Source: JALYOC01 sp036675345 (GTDB lineage Bacteria; Myxococcota; Myxococcia; Myxococcales; Myxococcaceae). Taken from it: a stretch of 64,000 nt of DNA. The notes beneath the pieces were generated by a model. That model saw nothing but the letters and a program-made list of their open reading frames with translations, had not been told where the DNA came from and did no database searches. Within the stretch, counting starts at the first letter, position 1, and the number at the start of each line of letters is the position of its first letter. The stretch is taken from the NCBI GenBank assembly GCA_036675345.1, contig JAKFFE010000021.1, positions 124,001 to 188,000 of the forward strand. Direction: 5' to 3'. This document shows positions 34,990 to 43,974 of this stretch, in pieces. A program made the position numbers and the translations under genes.

Positions 34990-36537
34990 GTGTTGGCACT
35001 GCTCAGTGTTTCCGACAAGCGTGGGTTGGTTCCCTTCGCCCGCGGCCTGGTCGAAGCCGGGTTCTCGCTGCTGTCCACCGGTGGAACGCTGGAGGCCCTC
35101 AAGCAGGAGGGCATCGCGGTCACCAAGGTCTCCGAGCACACCGGCAGTCCGGAGATCCTGGGCGGACGGGTCAAGACCCTCCACCCCCGTATCCACGGCG
35201 GGATCCTCGGGCGGCCGGATCTGGAGAGCGACCGCGCGGAGATGGCGCAGCACCAGATCCCGGCCATCCAGATCGTGGCGGTGAACCTGTACCCCTTCCG
35301 CCAGACCATCGCCCAGGGCGTCTCCGACGCAGAGGCGATCGAACAGATCGACATCGGCGGTCCGGCGATGGTGCGGGCGGCGGCGAAGAACTCGGCGCAC
35401 GTGGCGGTGGTGGTGGATCCGGACGACTACCCGGCGATCCTGGAGGAGGTCCGGGCCAGCGCCCAGCAGCAGCTCTCCGCCCAGACCCGTCGCCGGTTGA
35501 TGCTCAAGGCCTTCCAGCACACCGCGGCCTACGACGCGTCGATCGCGGCCTACCTGGCGGAGCAGTCCGGCCAGTCCTTCCCGGAGGAGCTGAGCCTCTC
35601 CTTCCGCAAGGTGCAGGAGCTGCGCTACGGCGAGAACCCGCACCAGCGCGGCGCCTTCTACCGCGAGCATCTGGCCCCCAAGGCCCCCACGGTGGCCTTC
35701 TCCCAGGTGCTGCAGGGCAAGGAGCTCTCCTACAACAACATCCTGGATCTGGACGCGGCGCTGGCGCTGGCGCTGGAGTTCCATGACCGCCCCTGCGCGG
35801 TGGTGATCAAGCACAACACCCCCTGCGGCGTGGCCACCGGCACGGACCTGGAGCAGACCTACCGGGCGGCCCGGGCCATCGACGAGGTGTCCGCCTTCGG
35901 CGGGATCGTGGCGCTGAACCGGCCGGTGGATGGGCCCACCGCCACCGCCCTGGCGGAGACGTTTTTGGAGGCGGTGATCGCCCCTGCCTTCGGCCCGGAG
36001 GCGCGGGGCATCCTGGCGGCCAAGAAGAACCTGCGGCTGCTGGAGGTGGGCGAGGCCTGGAAGCCGGAGAGCCGGGCGCGGCCGTTCGTGGAGGCCCGCA
36101 GCGTGGCCGGCGGGATCGTCTACCAGGACCGGGACGCCCTGGAGCCGCAGACGGAGTGGAAGGTGGTCACCCGGCGCGCGCCCACCGAGGCCGAGCTGGC
36201 GGCGATGAAGTTCGCCTGGCGGGTGTGCAAGCACGTGAAGAGCAACGCGATCGTCTTCTCCACCGCCGACCGGCTGGTGGCGCAGGGCGGCGGGCAGACC
36301 AGCCGGGTGGACTCGGCGAAGATCGCCACCGGCAAGGGCGGCGCGGCAGTGAAGGGCACCGCCTGCGCCTCGGACGCCTTCTTCCCCTTCCGGGACGGGC
36401 TGGATGAGGCCGCGCGCGCCGGCGCCAGCTGCATCGTGCAGCCGGGCGGCTCGGTGCGCGACGCGGAGCTGATCGCCGCCGCCGACGAGCACGGGCTGGC
36501 GATGGTGTTCACCGGGATCCGGCACTTCCGCCACTGA
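34990..36537 (+). CDS. purH: Bifunctional AICAR formyltransferase/IMP cyclohydrolase
   Basis: 515 residues from a GTG at 34990 (the usual PurH size; GAGGT upstream). It catalyses the last two steps of de novo IMP synthesis. The cyclohydrolase part (about 1-200) has LLSVSDKRGLV, LLSTGGT and GGRVKTLHPRIHGG. The transformylase part has RYGENPHQRGAF, KHNTPCG (catalytic Lys-His) and the terminal AMVFTGIRHFRH. It is 5 bp before the zinc-ribbon/TPR gene and forms an operon with purD. Confidence 0.97.
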   Translation: MLALLSVSDKRGLVPFARGLVEAGFSLLSTGGTLEALKQEGIAVTKVSEHTGSPEILGGRVKTLHPRIHGGILGRPDLESDRAEMAQHQIPAIQIVAVNLYPFRQTIAQGVSDAEAIEQIDIGGPAMVRAAAKNSAHVAVVVDPDDYPAILEEVRASAQQQLSAQTRRRLMLKAFQHTAAYDASIAAYLAEQSGQSFPEELSLSFRKVQELRYGENPHQRGAFYREHLAPKAPTVAFSQVLQGKELSYNNILDLDAALALALEFHDRPCAVVIKHNTPCGVATGTDLEQTYRAARAIDEVSAFGGIVALNRPVDGPTATALAETFLEAVIAPAFGPEARGILAAKKNLRLLEVGEAWKPESRARPFVEARSVAGGIVYQDRDALEPQTEWKVVTRRAPTEAELAAMKFAWRVCKHVKSNAIVFSTADRLVAQGGGQTSRVDSAKIATGKGGAAVKGTACASDAFFPFRDGLDEAARAGASCIVQPGGSVRDAELIAAADEHGLAMVFTGIRHFRH

Positions 36538-36542
36538 CCAAG

Positions 36543-39191
36543 GTGCGGCTCGTCTGTCCCCAGTGCTCGGCGGCCTACGCGATCGAAGATCGGCTGATCG
36601 GCGCGTCGGGCGTCCGCGCCCAGTGCCCCCGGTGCAAGCACCAGGAGTTCGTCCGCAAGGGTGACCGGCGCGAGGCGGGCCCGGTGGTCGCCGAGCCCGC
36701 GGTGGCGGTGATCCGGCGCGGGGACAAGCCGGTGCCCAAGGCCGCGCCGCCACCTCCCCGCCCCCCACCGCTTCCCTCCAGCCGGCCGCCGGCCTACGAC
36801 CCCGAGGCGGGCCCCACCTGCACCGGCTGCGGCAAGCCGCTGCAAGACGCCTTCGACCAGGCGCTGGGCGCGTGCGACTCGTGCCGCAACGGGCCTCCGG
36901 CGGAGGGCCTCCAGGAGCGGGGCACGGAACCGGGGGCCCTGGAACTGGACACCTCGGCACCTCCGGCGGCCCCGGTTCCCAAGAGCAAGCGGGGATCCCC
37001 CGCGCCTCCGGATCCGTTCGACTTTGGCGCCACCCCGGAGTTCGAACGCCAGGAGGTGGTGGCGCCGGGGGTGCCCGCCGGGCCCTTCGACTGGGACGCC
37101 CCGCTGGCCCAGGAGGCGGGGCCGGCCGACGACGGCGAGCGGGAGGAGGAGCCCGCCCCGGCGGTGGTCCGCCCCGCGCGCGGCCCGCTGCCCGATCCGG
37201 TCCGCACCGGCCAGGACGAGATCGCGCGCCGCTCCTCTCCGCTCAAGCTGGTGGAGTCCGGGCCCAACCCCTGGCGGCTGATCGCTGCCGGGGCAGGGGG
37301 GCTGCTGCTGAGCGTGGTGGTGGCGCTGGTGCTGTGGTCGCGGACACCGGGTTCGACCCCGGTCGAGGATCCACAGTCCATCCCTCCGGCGGTGACCGCG
37401 GTGCTCCCCCGCTGGCGGCTGTTGTTCGTGGAGGTCTCCGGCACCGTGACCGCCGCGCTGGAGCAGGGCCGCGCGCGGCTGGCCGCCGACGAACCCCTGG
37501 CCTACGGAGAGGCGGAAGAGGCCTTCCAGCAGGCGTTGCTGCTGGAGCCCCGCAGCGACGAGGCGATCACCGGCTACGTGCAGGCGGTGGCCTTGGGCCG
37601 CAAGACGGCGCTGGACGACGACACCTACGCCGAAGCGGAGGCGCTGATCCTGGCCTCCCAGCGGCGCACTGCCCGCAGCGCCCCCACCCTCACCGCGCAC
37701 GCCAACCTGTTGCTGACCCGCCCGCTGGTCCCGGGGAGCCTGGAGCAGGCGCGGGCGCTGGCGGAGGAGGCAGTGGAGCGCTCCACCCCCGAGACCCGCA
37801 GCGATGCCCTGCTGGCCCTGGGGCGCAGCTACCTGCAGTCCTCGGCCGGCCTGGCGGTCCAGGCCTTCAGCGAGGCCCTCAGCGGGCTGCGACCGCCGCT
37901 CTCCGCCTACTTCTACCGGGCGCTGGCGCTGGAGGCGCAAGGCGAGTACCGGGGCGCGATCGAGGACCTGCGCCGACGGCTGGAGCTGACCCCGGGGCAG
38001 GCGGACGCGCTGGAGGCGCTGGGGCGCATCTACCAGGAGTGCGGGGACGTGGACCGGGCCCGGACCGCCTACGCCAGCGCCCGGGAGAAGTACCCGGAGG
38101 ATCTGCGCTTCGCCGTCCTCCACCTGGCCTTCGCCTACCAGGTGGACAACGACCCCCGCCTGGCCGCGGCCGGATTGCGGGCGCTGCTGGAGGACGCGGA
38201 TCGCTACGACCCGCGGGTGGCGGGCCTGGGCCTGGTGCACCTGGCCACGGTGGAGCGGCTGTTGGGCCACCTCCCCGCCAGCGACGCGGCAGCGAAGAAG
38301 GCGCTGCGCTACAAGGCCGACGCCACCGGCGCCTCCTTGCAGCTGTTCCTCAACGCCCTGGCCCGGGGCGAAGCCGCTGCCGCCCGCGCCGCCTTCTCCC
38401 ATCTGGCCGGGAGCACCGGGCAGCCGGGGCTGGAGGCGGTGCTGGAGGGACAGCTGCTGATGGCCGAGGGGCAGCCGGCGCGCGCCGCCGAGGTGTGCCG
38501 GGCCGGCCATCAGCAGGATCCCCGCCGGGTGGACGCGCTGATCTGCAGCGGCATCGCGGCGGTGAAGGCCGGACAGGTGGACGAGGGGTTCCGGACCCTC
38601 CACCAGGCGGCCCAGCTGGAGCCGATGCGCAGCGCACCCCGTCCGGCGGTGACCCGGTTGTTCCTGCGCGAGGCGGAGCTGTTGACCCCCTTCGCCGGGC
38701 TGCTCACCCGGCCCGGGGCGCCAATCACCGATGTGCGCGCCGCGGTCCACGAGGGGGTGTTGCGCTTCCGCCTGGGGGAGCTGCGCGAGGCGGAGGGGCT
38801 GCTGCAAAAGGCGCTGTTGGAGGACGCCTCCAACCCGCTGGCCGCGGCCTACCTGGCGCTGATCTCGGTGGCCCGTGGAGACGCGGCGGGGGCGAACCGC
38901 CATGGGCAACTGGCGGCGCAGCAGGGGCGGCGGATCGGGGTGGCCCGCTATGCCCACGGTGAGGCGCTGGCGCTGGTCGGCAAGCGGGACCTGGCGGAGC
39001 GCGAGTTCGCCGACGCGATCGAGGCCGCGCCCGGGCTGCTGGCGGCGGAGGTCTCTCTGGCGCGGCTGGAGGGAGCGCGGGGCGGCAAGGACGCGGCGCG
39101 CAACCGGCTGACCCGCGCAATCGGGCGGGATCCGAGCTATCTGCCAGCCAAACGCGCGCTCTACGCGCTGCAGGGAGGAGGCGGAACGTGA
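36543..39191 (+). CDS. Zinc-ribbon/TPR membrane protein
   Basis: 882 residues. An N-terminal MJ0042-type zinc ribbon has Cys5-x2-Cys8 and Cys28-x2-Cys31. A Pro-rich linker and a second ribbon follow (Cys93-x2-Cys96, Cys111-x2-Cys114). After an acidic region comes one membrane helix (about 242-262, LIAAGAGGLLLSVVVALVLW). The remaining 600 residues are TPR-like helical repeats (for example AEEAFQQALLLEPRSDEAI, VARGDAAGANRHGQLA). Zinc-ribbon-plus-TPR proteins are common in Myxococcota, some with motility or envelope roles. The location inside a purine operon is odd; it is coupled to purD by a GTGA overlap. Confidence 0.85.
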   Translation: MRLVCPQCSAAYAIEDRLIGASGVRAQCPRCKHQEFVRKGDRREAGPVVAEPAVAVIRRGDKPVPKAAPPPPRPPPLPSSRPPAYDPEAGPTCTGCGKPLQDAFDQALGACDSCRNGPPAEGLQERGTEPGALELDTSAPPAAPVPKSKRGSPAPPDPFDFGATPEFERQEVVAPGVPAGPFDWDAPLAQEAGPADDGEREEEPAPAVVRPARGPLPDPVRTGQDEIARRSSPLKLVESGPNPWRLIAAGAGGLLLSVVVALVLWSRTPGSTPVEDPQSIPPAVTAVLPRWRLLFVEVSGTVTAALEQGRARLAADEPLAYGEAEEAFQQALLLEPRSDEAITGYVQAVALGRKTALDDDTYAEAEALILASQRRTARSAPTLTAHANLLLTRPLVPGSLEQARALAEEAVERSTPETRSDALLALGRSYLQSSAGLAVQAFSEALSGLRPPLSAYFYRALALEAQGEYRGAIEDLRRRLELTPGQADALEALGRIYQECGDVDRARTAYASAREKYPEDLRFAVLHLAFAYQVDNDPRLAAAGLRALLEDADRYDPRVAGLGLVHLATVERLLGHLPASDAAAKKALRYKADATGASLQLFLNALARGEAAAARAAFSHLAGSTGQPGLEAVLEGQLLMAEGQPARAAEVCRAGHQQDPRRVDALICSGIAAVKAGQVDEGFRTLHQAAQLEPMRSAPRPAVTRLFLREAELLTPFAGLLTRPGAPITDVRAAVHEGVLRFRLGELREAEGLLQKALLEDASNPLAAAYLALISVARGDAAGANRHGQLAAQQGRRIGVARYAHGEALALVGKRDLAEREFADAIEAAPGLLAAEVSLARLEGARGGKDAARNRLTRAIGRDPSYLPAKRALYALQGGGGT

Positions 39192-40441
39192 GGGTGCTGG
39201 TGCTGGGTGGGGGCGGGCGTGAACACGCACTGGCCTGGAAGATCTCGCAGAGCCCGAAGCTGACCAAGCTGTACGTGGCGCCGGGCAACCCGGGGATCGC
39301 CGCGCTGTGCGAGACCTTCGCCCTGCGGGCCGAGGATCCGGCGGCGGTGGTGCAGGCGGTGCGCGAGCGGCAGATCGACCTGGTGGTGGTGGGCCCCGAG
39401 GCGCCGCTGGTGGCCGGGGTGGCCGACGCGCTGATCGCGCAGGGGATCGCGGTCTTCGGCCCGGTGGCGGCGGCGGCGCGGATCGAAGGGTCCAAGGCGT
39501 TCGCCAAGGAGATCATGGACGCGGCCCGCATCCCCACCGCCGGCTTCCGGGTGTTCGAGGACGATCCGGCGGCCGCCGAGGCCCACGCCCGGCAGGTGGG
39601 GGCGGTGGTGGTCAAGGCGGACGGGCTGGCCGCGGGCAAGGGCGTGGTGGTGGCCCGGGACGCGGCGGAGGCGGTGGAGGGGGTGCGCGCGCTCTCCGCG
39701 CTGGGAGAGCCGGGCCGGCGGCTGGTGCTGGAGGAGCTGCTGGAGGGTGAGGAGGTCTCGGTGATCGCCCTCTGCGACGGGCAGCGCTTTGTGCTGCTGC
39801 CCTCGGCGCAGGATCACAAGCGGGTGGGAGAAGGGGACAGCGGCCCCAACACCGGCGGGATGGGCGCCTACTCTCCGGCGCCGTTCCTGGACGCGGAGGG
39901 GATGGCCGAGGTGGGCCGGACGGTGATCGCTCCCGCGCTGGCGGAGCTGGCGCGGCGAGGCAGCCCGTTCCGGGGCGCGCTCTACGCGGGGCTGATGCTG
40001 ACCCCCGCCGGGATCCGGGTGCTGGAGTTCAACTGCCGGCTGGGCGATCCGGAGACCCAGGTCTTGCTGATGCAGGTGGCGGAGGATCTGCTGCCGGTGC
40101 TGGACGCCTGCGCCAAGGGTTCGCTGGGGCAGGACACCCTGGCCCTGCACCCGGGCGCCAGCGTGGGGGTGGTGCTGGCCGCGGATCGCTACCCGGGCAC
40201 CCCGGTGCTGGGGGATGCGATCGACGGGCTGGGCACGGTGGAGGAGGGGGCGATGGTGTTCCACGCCGGCACCCAGGCCCGCGAGGGGCGGATCGTCACC
40301 TGCGGGGGGCGGGTGCTCACTGTCTGTGCCCGGGGACGGGACCTGGTGGAGGCGCGGGCCCGCGCCTATCAGGCCGTGTCCGGCATCCACTGGCGGGGGA
40401 TGCACTTCCGCCGGGACATCGGAGCCCGTGCGCTGCGGTAG
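39188..40441 (+). CDS. purD: Phosphoribosylamine--glycine ligase
   Basis: 417 residues, full-length PurD (GARS). It joins phosphoribosylamine with glycine using ATP in purine synthesis. RVLVLGGGGREHAL at the start is the family mark. The ATP-grasp core has GAVVVKADGLAAGKGVVVA, DHKRVGEGDSGPNTGGMGAY and FNCRLGDPETQ with metal ligands. The GTG start overlaps the stop of the zinc-ribbon/TPR gene by four bases. Confidence 0.97.
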   Translation: MRVLVLGGGGREHALAWKISQSPKLTKLYVAPGNPGIAALCETFALRAEDPAAVVQAVRERQIDLVVVGPEAPLVAGVADALIAQGIAVFGPVAAAARIEGSKAFAKEIMDAARIPTAGFRVFEDDPAAAEAHARQVGAVVVKADGLAAGKGVVVARDAAEAVEGVRALSALGEPGRRLVLEELLEGEEVSVIALCDGQRFVLLPSAQDHKRVGEGDSGPNTGGMGAYSPAPFLDAEGMAEVGRTVIAPALAELARRGSPFRGALYAGLMLTPAGIRVLEFNCRLGDPETQVLLMQVAEDLLPVLDACAKGSLGQDTLALHPGASVGVVLAADRYPGTPVLGDAIDGLGTVEEGAMVFHAGTQAREGRIVTCGGRVLTVCARGRDLVEARARAYQAVSGIHWRGMHFRRDIGARALR

Positions 40442-40473
40442 GCGGTCCGCCAAGGAAGGGCTGGCCCCGCGGC

Positions 40474-40501
40474 GTTCGGGGTCGCAAAGTGCGCCCCGAA
40501 C
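40474..40501 (+). other. Hairpin abutting lptF start
   Basis: GTTCGGGG (40474-40481) pairs perfectly with CCCCGAAC (40494-40501), 4 bases before the lptF ATG. It could end the purD message or control lptF initiation. Confidence 0.55.
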
Positions 40502-40505
40502 CTAG

Positions 40506-41618
40506 ATGATCCTGATCCGCTACATCCTCAAGGAGATCCTGCTTCCGCTGGTGGTGTGGATCGGCTTTCTGTTCCTGCTGCTGATCGTGATGCAGTTCCT
40601 CCGCGGCAGCGAGCTGCTGCTGGGCTCGTCGGTCACCCTGATGGACCTGCTGGAGCTGTTCCTCTACCTGGGTCCCCACTTCCTGGTGATGGCGGTGCCG
40701 ATCGCCTTCATGCTGGCGATCCTGCTGGGGCTGGGGCGGCTGAACGAGGACCGGGAGGTGCTGGCCCTGGCCTCGCTGGGGGTCAGTCCCCAGCAGCTGG
40801 CGGTGGCGCCGATGGTGATCGGGGTCTTGCTCTCCGGGATGTTGCTGTTCATGTCCTTCAACGCCGAACCGTGGGGCCTGCGGATGGTCTCCCAGCGGGT
40901 CACCGAGGTGGTGAAGAAGAACGTGATCGGCGACGTGAAGGGCGGCACCTTTTACGAGGATCTCACCTCGCTGGTGCTGTTCGTGGAGCGGGTGGACGCC
41001 AAGGAGGGCCGCTGGCACAACGTGCTGTTGCACGACGACCGCGATCCCAACGCGCCGCTGCTGGTGCTGGCCCGGACCGGCACCGTCCAGCCGGGTGAGA
41101 GCCGGGCCGGGCTGAAGCTGGCACTGAGGGAGGGGGAGGTCCACCGCGCCACCCGGGCCAGCGAGGACTACGCGGTGGTGAACTTTGAGCGGGGCGAGCT
41201 GTCGGTGGTGCTGGGCGGCGCGTCGCTGCGCAAGAACCGGTTCCCGCGCGCGCCCAAGGAGGAGATGTTCCCCGGCGAGCTGCTGGCCGCCGCGGACGAG
41301 GCCCAGGCCTCCGGTCAGGACGCTCGCCCGTTCATGATGGCCTTCCACGGGCGGCTGGGCCGGGCCTTCACCCCGTTCGCCTTCGCGGTGCTCTGCGCCC
41401 CGCTGGCGCTGGCCCGCTCCTCGGCGGGGAGGGCGCGGGGGTTCCTGCTCACCATCCTGGGGTACATCGGCTACTACGTGCTGACCCGGCTCTCCGACGG
41501 GTGGGGGACCCAGGGCAGGTTGCCGGTGATCCTGGCGGGTCAGCTGCCGAACCTGGTGTTCTGCCTGTTCGGGCTGATCGCCATGGCCCGCATCCAGCGG
41601 GTGAGGTCGCCGCGGTGA
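40506..41618 (+). CDS. lptF: LPS export permease LptF
   Basis: 370 residues of the YjgP/YjgQ family. Three helices at the start (YILKEILLPLVVWIGFLFLL, LLELFLYLGPHFLVMAVPIAF, LAVAPMVIGVLLSGMLLFM) flank a periplasmic beta-jellyroll of about 120 residues, followed by three helices at the end. With LptG and the ATPase LptB it extracts lipopolysaccharide from the inner membrane. No Shine-Dalgarno sequence stands before the ATG; instead a perfect hairpin sits there. lptG overlaps by four bases. Confidence 0.9.
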   Translation: MILIRYILKEILLPLVVWIGFLFLLLIVMQFLRGSELLLGSSVTLMDLLELFLYLGPHFLVMAVPIAFMLAILLGLGRLNEDREVLALASLGVSPQQLAVAPMVIGVLLSGMLLFMSFNAEPWGLRMVSQRVTEVVKKNVIGDVKGGTFYEDLTSLVLFVERVDAKEGRWHNVLLHDDRDPNAPLLVLARTGTVQPGESRAGLKLALREGEVHRATRASEDYAVVNFERGELSVVLGGASLRKNRFPRAPKEEMFPGELLAAADEAQASGQDARPFMMAFHGRLGRAFTPFAFAVLCAPLALARSSAGRARGFLLTILGYIGYYVLTRLSDGWGTQGRLPVILAGQLPNLVFCLFGLIAMARIQRVRSPR

Positions 41619-42715
41619 AGTGGATCCTCTACCGCTACGTGGCGGTCACCTACCTGCGCTTCTTCCTGGCCATCTTCGGGGTGGTGCTGGCCATCTTCCT
41701 GATGGCGGACTTCGTGGACCGCTCGAAGTTCTACACCGGGCCCGGCTGGGTCTCGGCGGTGATCGAGCTGTACGCGCACAAGGCCCTGCTGGCGATCCGG
41801 CAGCTGGCCCCGGCGGCGATGCTGCTGGGCGCGGGCGCGGCGGTCTCCGCCCTGCGCAAGTCCGGCGAGCTCACCGCCCTGCGGTCGCTGGGGTTCGGTC
41901 CCCGCGCGGTGTACGCGCCGATCGGGGCCACCGCCGCGGCGATGTGCCTGGGGCTGATCGTGTTCGACGAGAAGGTGGTAGTGCCGGCCGGGGTGCGGGT
42001 GGACGAGATCACCGTCGGGCGCTTCAACACCTGGGGGGACTGGTCCTTCTTCTTCGTCCCCAAGCGCTGGTTCCGGGTCGAGGACCGGATCTTCCACCTC
42101 CGGGTAGGGGAGAGCCGCACCGGCTACGAGGACATCACCGTGCTGACGGTGAGCAAGGACTTCAAGCTCCGGGCCCGCCTGGACGCCCAGACCCTGCACT
42201 GGACGGAGGGCACCACCTGGCGGCTGACCTCGGTGGTGGAGCGGACCTTCGATGACCGCGGCGGCACCCAGGTCCGCACCTCCCCCAGCCTGGACCTGGA
42301 CCTGAAGGTGGCCAAGGACGCCTTCTACGTCCGCACCGGCCGCCCGGAGCAGATGTTCTACCCGGAGCTGCTGGAGCAGATCGAGATCCGCAAGGCGGTG
42401 GGGATCTCGACCCAGATCTGGGCCCTGGCCCTGCACAACCGGCTGGCCTATCCGCTGGCCGGGCTGCCGGCGGCGCTGCTGGCGATCGGCCTGGCGCTGC
42501 GCCCCGGTCGCCGCGGGCACCTCACCCTGGCCCTGGTGGAGGGGCTGATCGTGGTCACCGCGATGTGGGGCCTGATGGTGATCTCCCGCGCCCTGGTGGT
42601 GGGGGAACGGCTGGAACCCGCGGCGGCGGCGTGGATGCCCACCGTGCTGCTCTCGCTGGGCGCGGTGGCGCTGTGGCTTCGCCGCGAGGGGCGGCTGGGC
42701 TGGCGGGGCGCGTGA
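41615..42715 (+). CDS. lptG: LPS export permease LptG
   Basis: 366 residues from the GTG of a GTGA overlap with lptF. The architecture is the same: helices at about 10-35, 50-80 and 100-120, a periplasmic domain, and three C-terminal helices (LAYPLAGLPAALLAIGLAL, LVEGLIVVTAMWGLMVI, WMPTVLLSLGAVALWL). The YVAVTYLRFFLAIFGVVLAIF start and a LRSLGFGPRAVY segment are typical. It partners LptF in the LptB2FG LPS extractor. The stop overlaps the O-antigen-ligase-like gene. Confidence 0.88.
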   Translation: MKWILYRYVAVTYLRFFLAIFGVVLAIFLMADFVDRSKFYTGPGWVSAVIELYAHKALLAIRQLAPAAMLLGAGAAVSALRKSGELTALRSLGFGPRAVYAPIGATAAAMCLGLIVFDEKVVVPAGVRVDEITVGRFNTWGDWSFFFVPKRWFRVEDRIFHLRVGESRTGYEDITVLTVSKDFKLRARLDAQTLHWTEGTTWRLTSVVERTFDDRGGTQVRTSPSLDLDLKVAKDAFYVRTGRPEQMFYPELLEQIEIRKAVGISTQIWALALHNRLAYPLAGLPAALLAIGLALRPGRRGHLTLALVEGLIVVTAMWGLMVISRALVVGERLEPAAAAWMPTVLLSLGAVALWLRREGRLGWRGA

Positions 42716-43974
42716 GCCTCCTCTCCTCCAGCGGGGGCCTGCGCTTGGCCTCCTTCGGGTTGGGGCTGTGGACGGTGGGGGTGTTCACCCAGGAGCTGTT
42801 CGCCACCGTGGGGATGGTGGCCGCCGTCCTCGGCGCCGCGGTGGTGGCCTGGACCCGGCGGGAGCTGTTGCCGGAGCCCCGCGCGTGGTTGAGGACCTGG
42901 TGGCCGCTGCTGGCCTTCTTTGTCTGGGCCTTGCTGGGACCGGCGCTGGGCGGTCGGCTGCCTCGCGGCACCGGACTGGCCCGCCACCTGGAGTGGTTGC
43001 TGTTGCCGGTGGTGGCGTGGACCGTGGCGCAGCTCTCCGCGCGGCAACGGCGGAGGCTGGTGGCCATCGCCCTGGTCACCCTGACCCTCTCCTCGCTGGC
43101 GGCCGCGCTGCAGCACTGGGGACTGTGGCCCTCCAGCGAGGCCTTCCGGCCGCTGGCCTGGACCCGCATCCCCTTTGACCGGGTGTACGAGCCGGCCCCG
43201 GGCGCGGAGGGGAGGTTCCTGGCCGGCGGGCTGGTGTTCCATCGGCTCAAGTTCGCGCACGTCGGCGCCCTGGCGGTGGCCGCGTTCGCCGCCTGGTCGG
43301 TGGAGGCCAAGGGCCGGGATCGGTGGGTGCTGATTGCTGGGGCGGTGCTGGGAGGCGCGGCGGTGGCGCTGTTCCCCTCGGCGCGGGCCGCGGCAGTGGC
43401 GATGCTGGCCGGGGTGGCAGTGGCCCTGGGGGTGGCGCGCCGGCCCACGGTGCGGACTGCGCTGGCCGGGGGCGGGGTGCTGCTGGTGGTGTTGGCGGCC
43501 GCGGCCTCCTACGCGCCGGTTCGCACCCGGATGCTCTCCAGCTTCAGCAAGGAGGGGAGCGGCGCGCGGACCGCCCTGCTGCGCTCAGGGCTGAACGCAG
43601 TCCAGCAGGCCCCGTTGACTGGCCTGGGACTGGGGCGCTTCCGGGTCTCCGAGCACCTGCCCGAGGATGCCCCGCCCTATGTGCAGGAGCACTCTGGCAA
43701 GGCACACAACCAGTTCCTCTCGATGGCGGCGGAGACCGGAATCCCCGGCGGGCTGTTGTTCCTGGCGCTGCTGGCCTGGCTGTCGTCGAAGCTGTGGCGC
43801 CAGCGGGCGTCAGCGGGGCTGGGGGCGATGGTGATCTTCCTGCTGCTCTCGCTCACCCACGACCCGCTGTTCCATCCCCAGTTCGCGCTGGCCTTGATGC
43901 TGTTGGTCGGCGCGTCGCTGGGAAACCGGGTCACTGCCGTTCCATTGCCCGCTGGTACACCGCGGCAGTCCTGA
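42712..43974 (+). CDS. O-antigen ligase/polymerase-like membrane protein
   Basis: 420 residues, GTG start within lptG's stop (GTGA). About 10-12 membrane helices surround a periplasmic loop. The Wzy_C signature HNQFLSMAAETGIPGGLLFL follows GLGLGRFRVSE and precedes the last helices. Members either ligate O-antigen to lipid A-core (WaaL) or polymerise glycans (Wzy). The lptFG context favours a ligase-type role, but the family cannot separate the two. The last 44 bp overlap the convergent glycosyltransferase gene. Confidence 0.85.
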   Translation: MSLLSSSGGLRLASFGLGLWTVGVFTQELFATVGMVAAVLGAAVVAWTRRELLPEPRAWLRTWWPLLAFFVWALLGPALGGRLPRGTGLARHLEWLLLPVVAWTVAQLSARQRRRLVAIALVTLTLSSLAAALQHWGLWPSSEAFRPLAWTRIPFDRVYEPAPGAEGRFLAGGLVFHRLKFAHVGALAVAAFAAWSVEAKGRDRWVLIAGAVLGGAAVALFPSARAAAVAMLAGVAVALGVARRPTVRTALAGGGVLLVVLAAAASYAPVRTRMLSSFSKEGSGARTALLRSGLNAVQQAPLTGLGLGRFRVSEHLPEDAPPYVQEHSGKAHNQFLSMAAETGIPGGLLFLALLAWLSSKLWRQRASAGLGAMVIFLLLSLTHDPLFHPQFALALMLLVGASLGNRVTAVPLPAGTPRQS

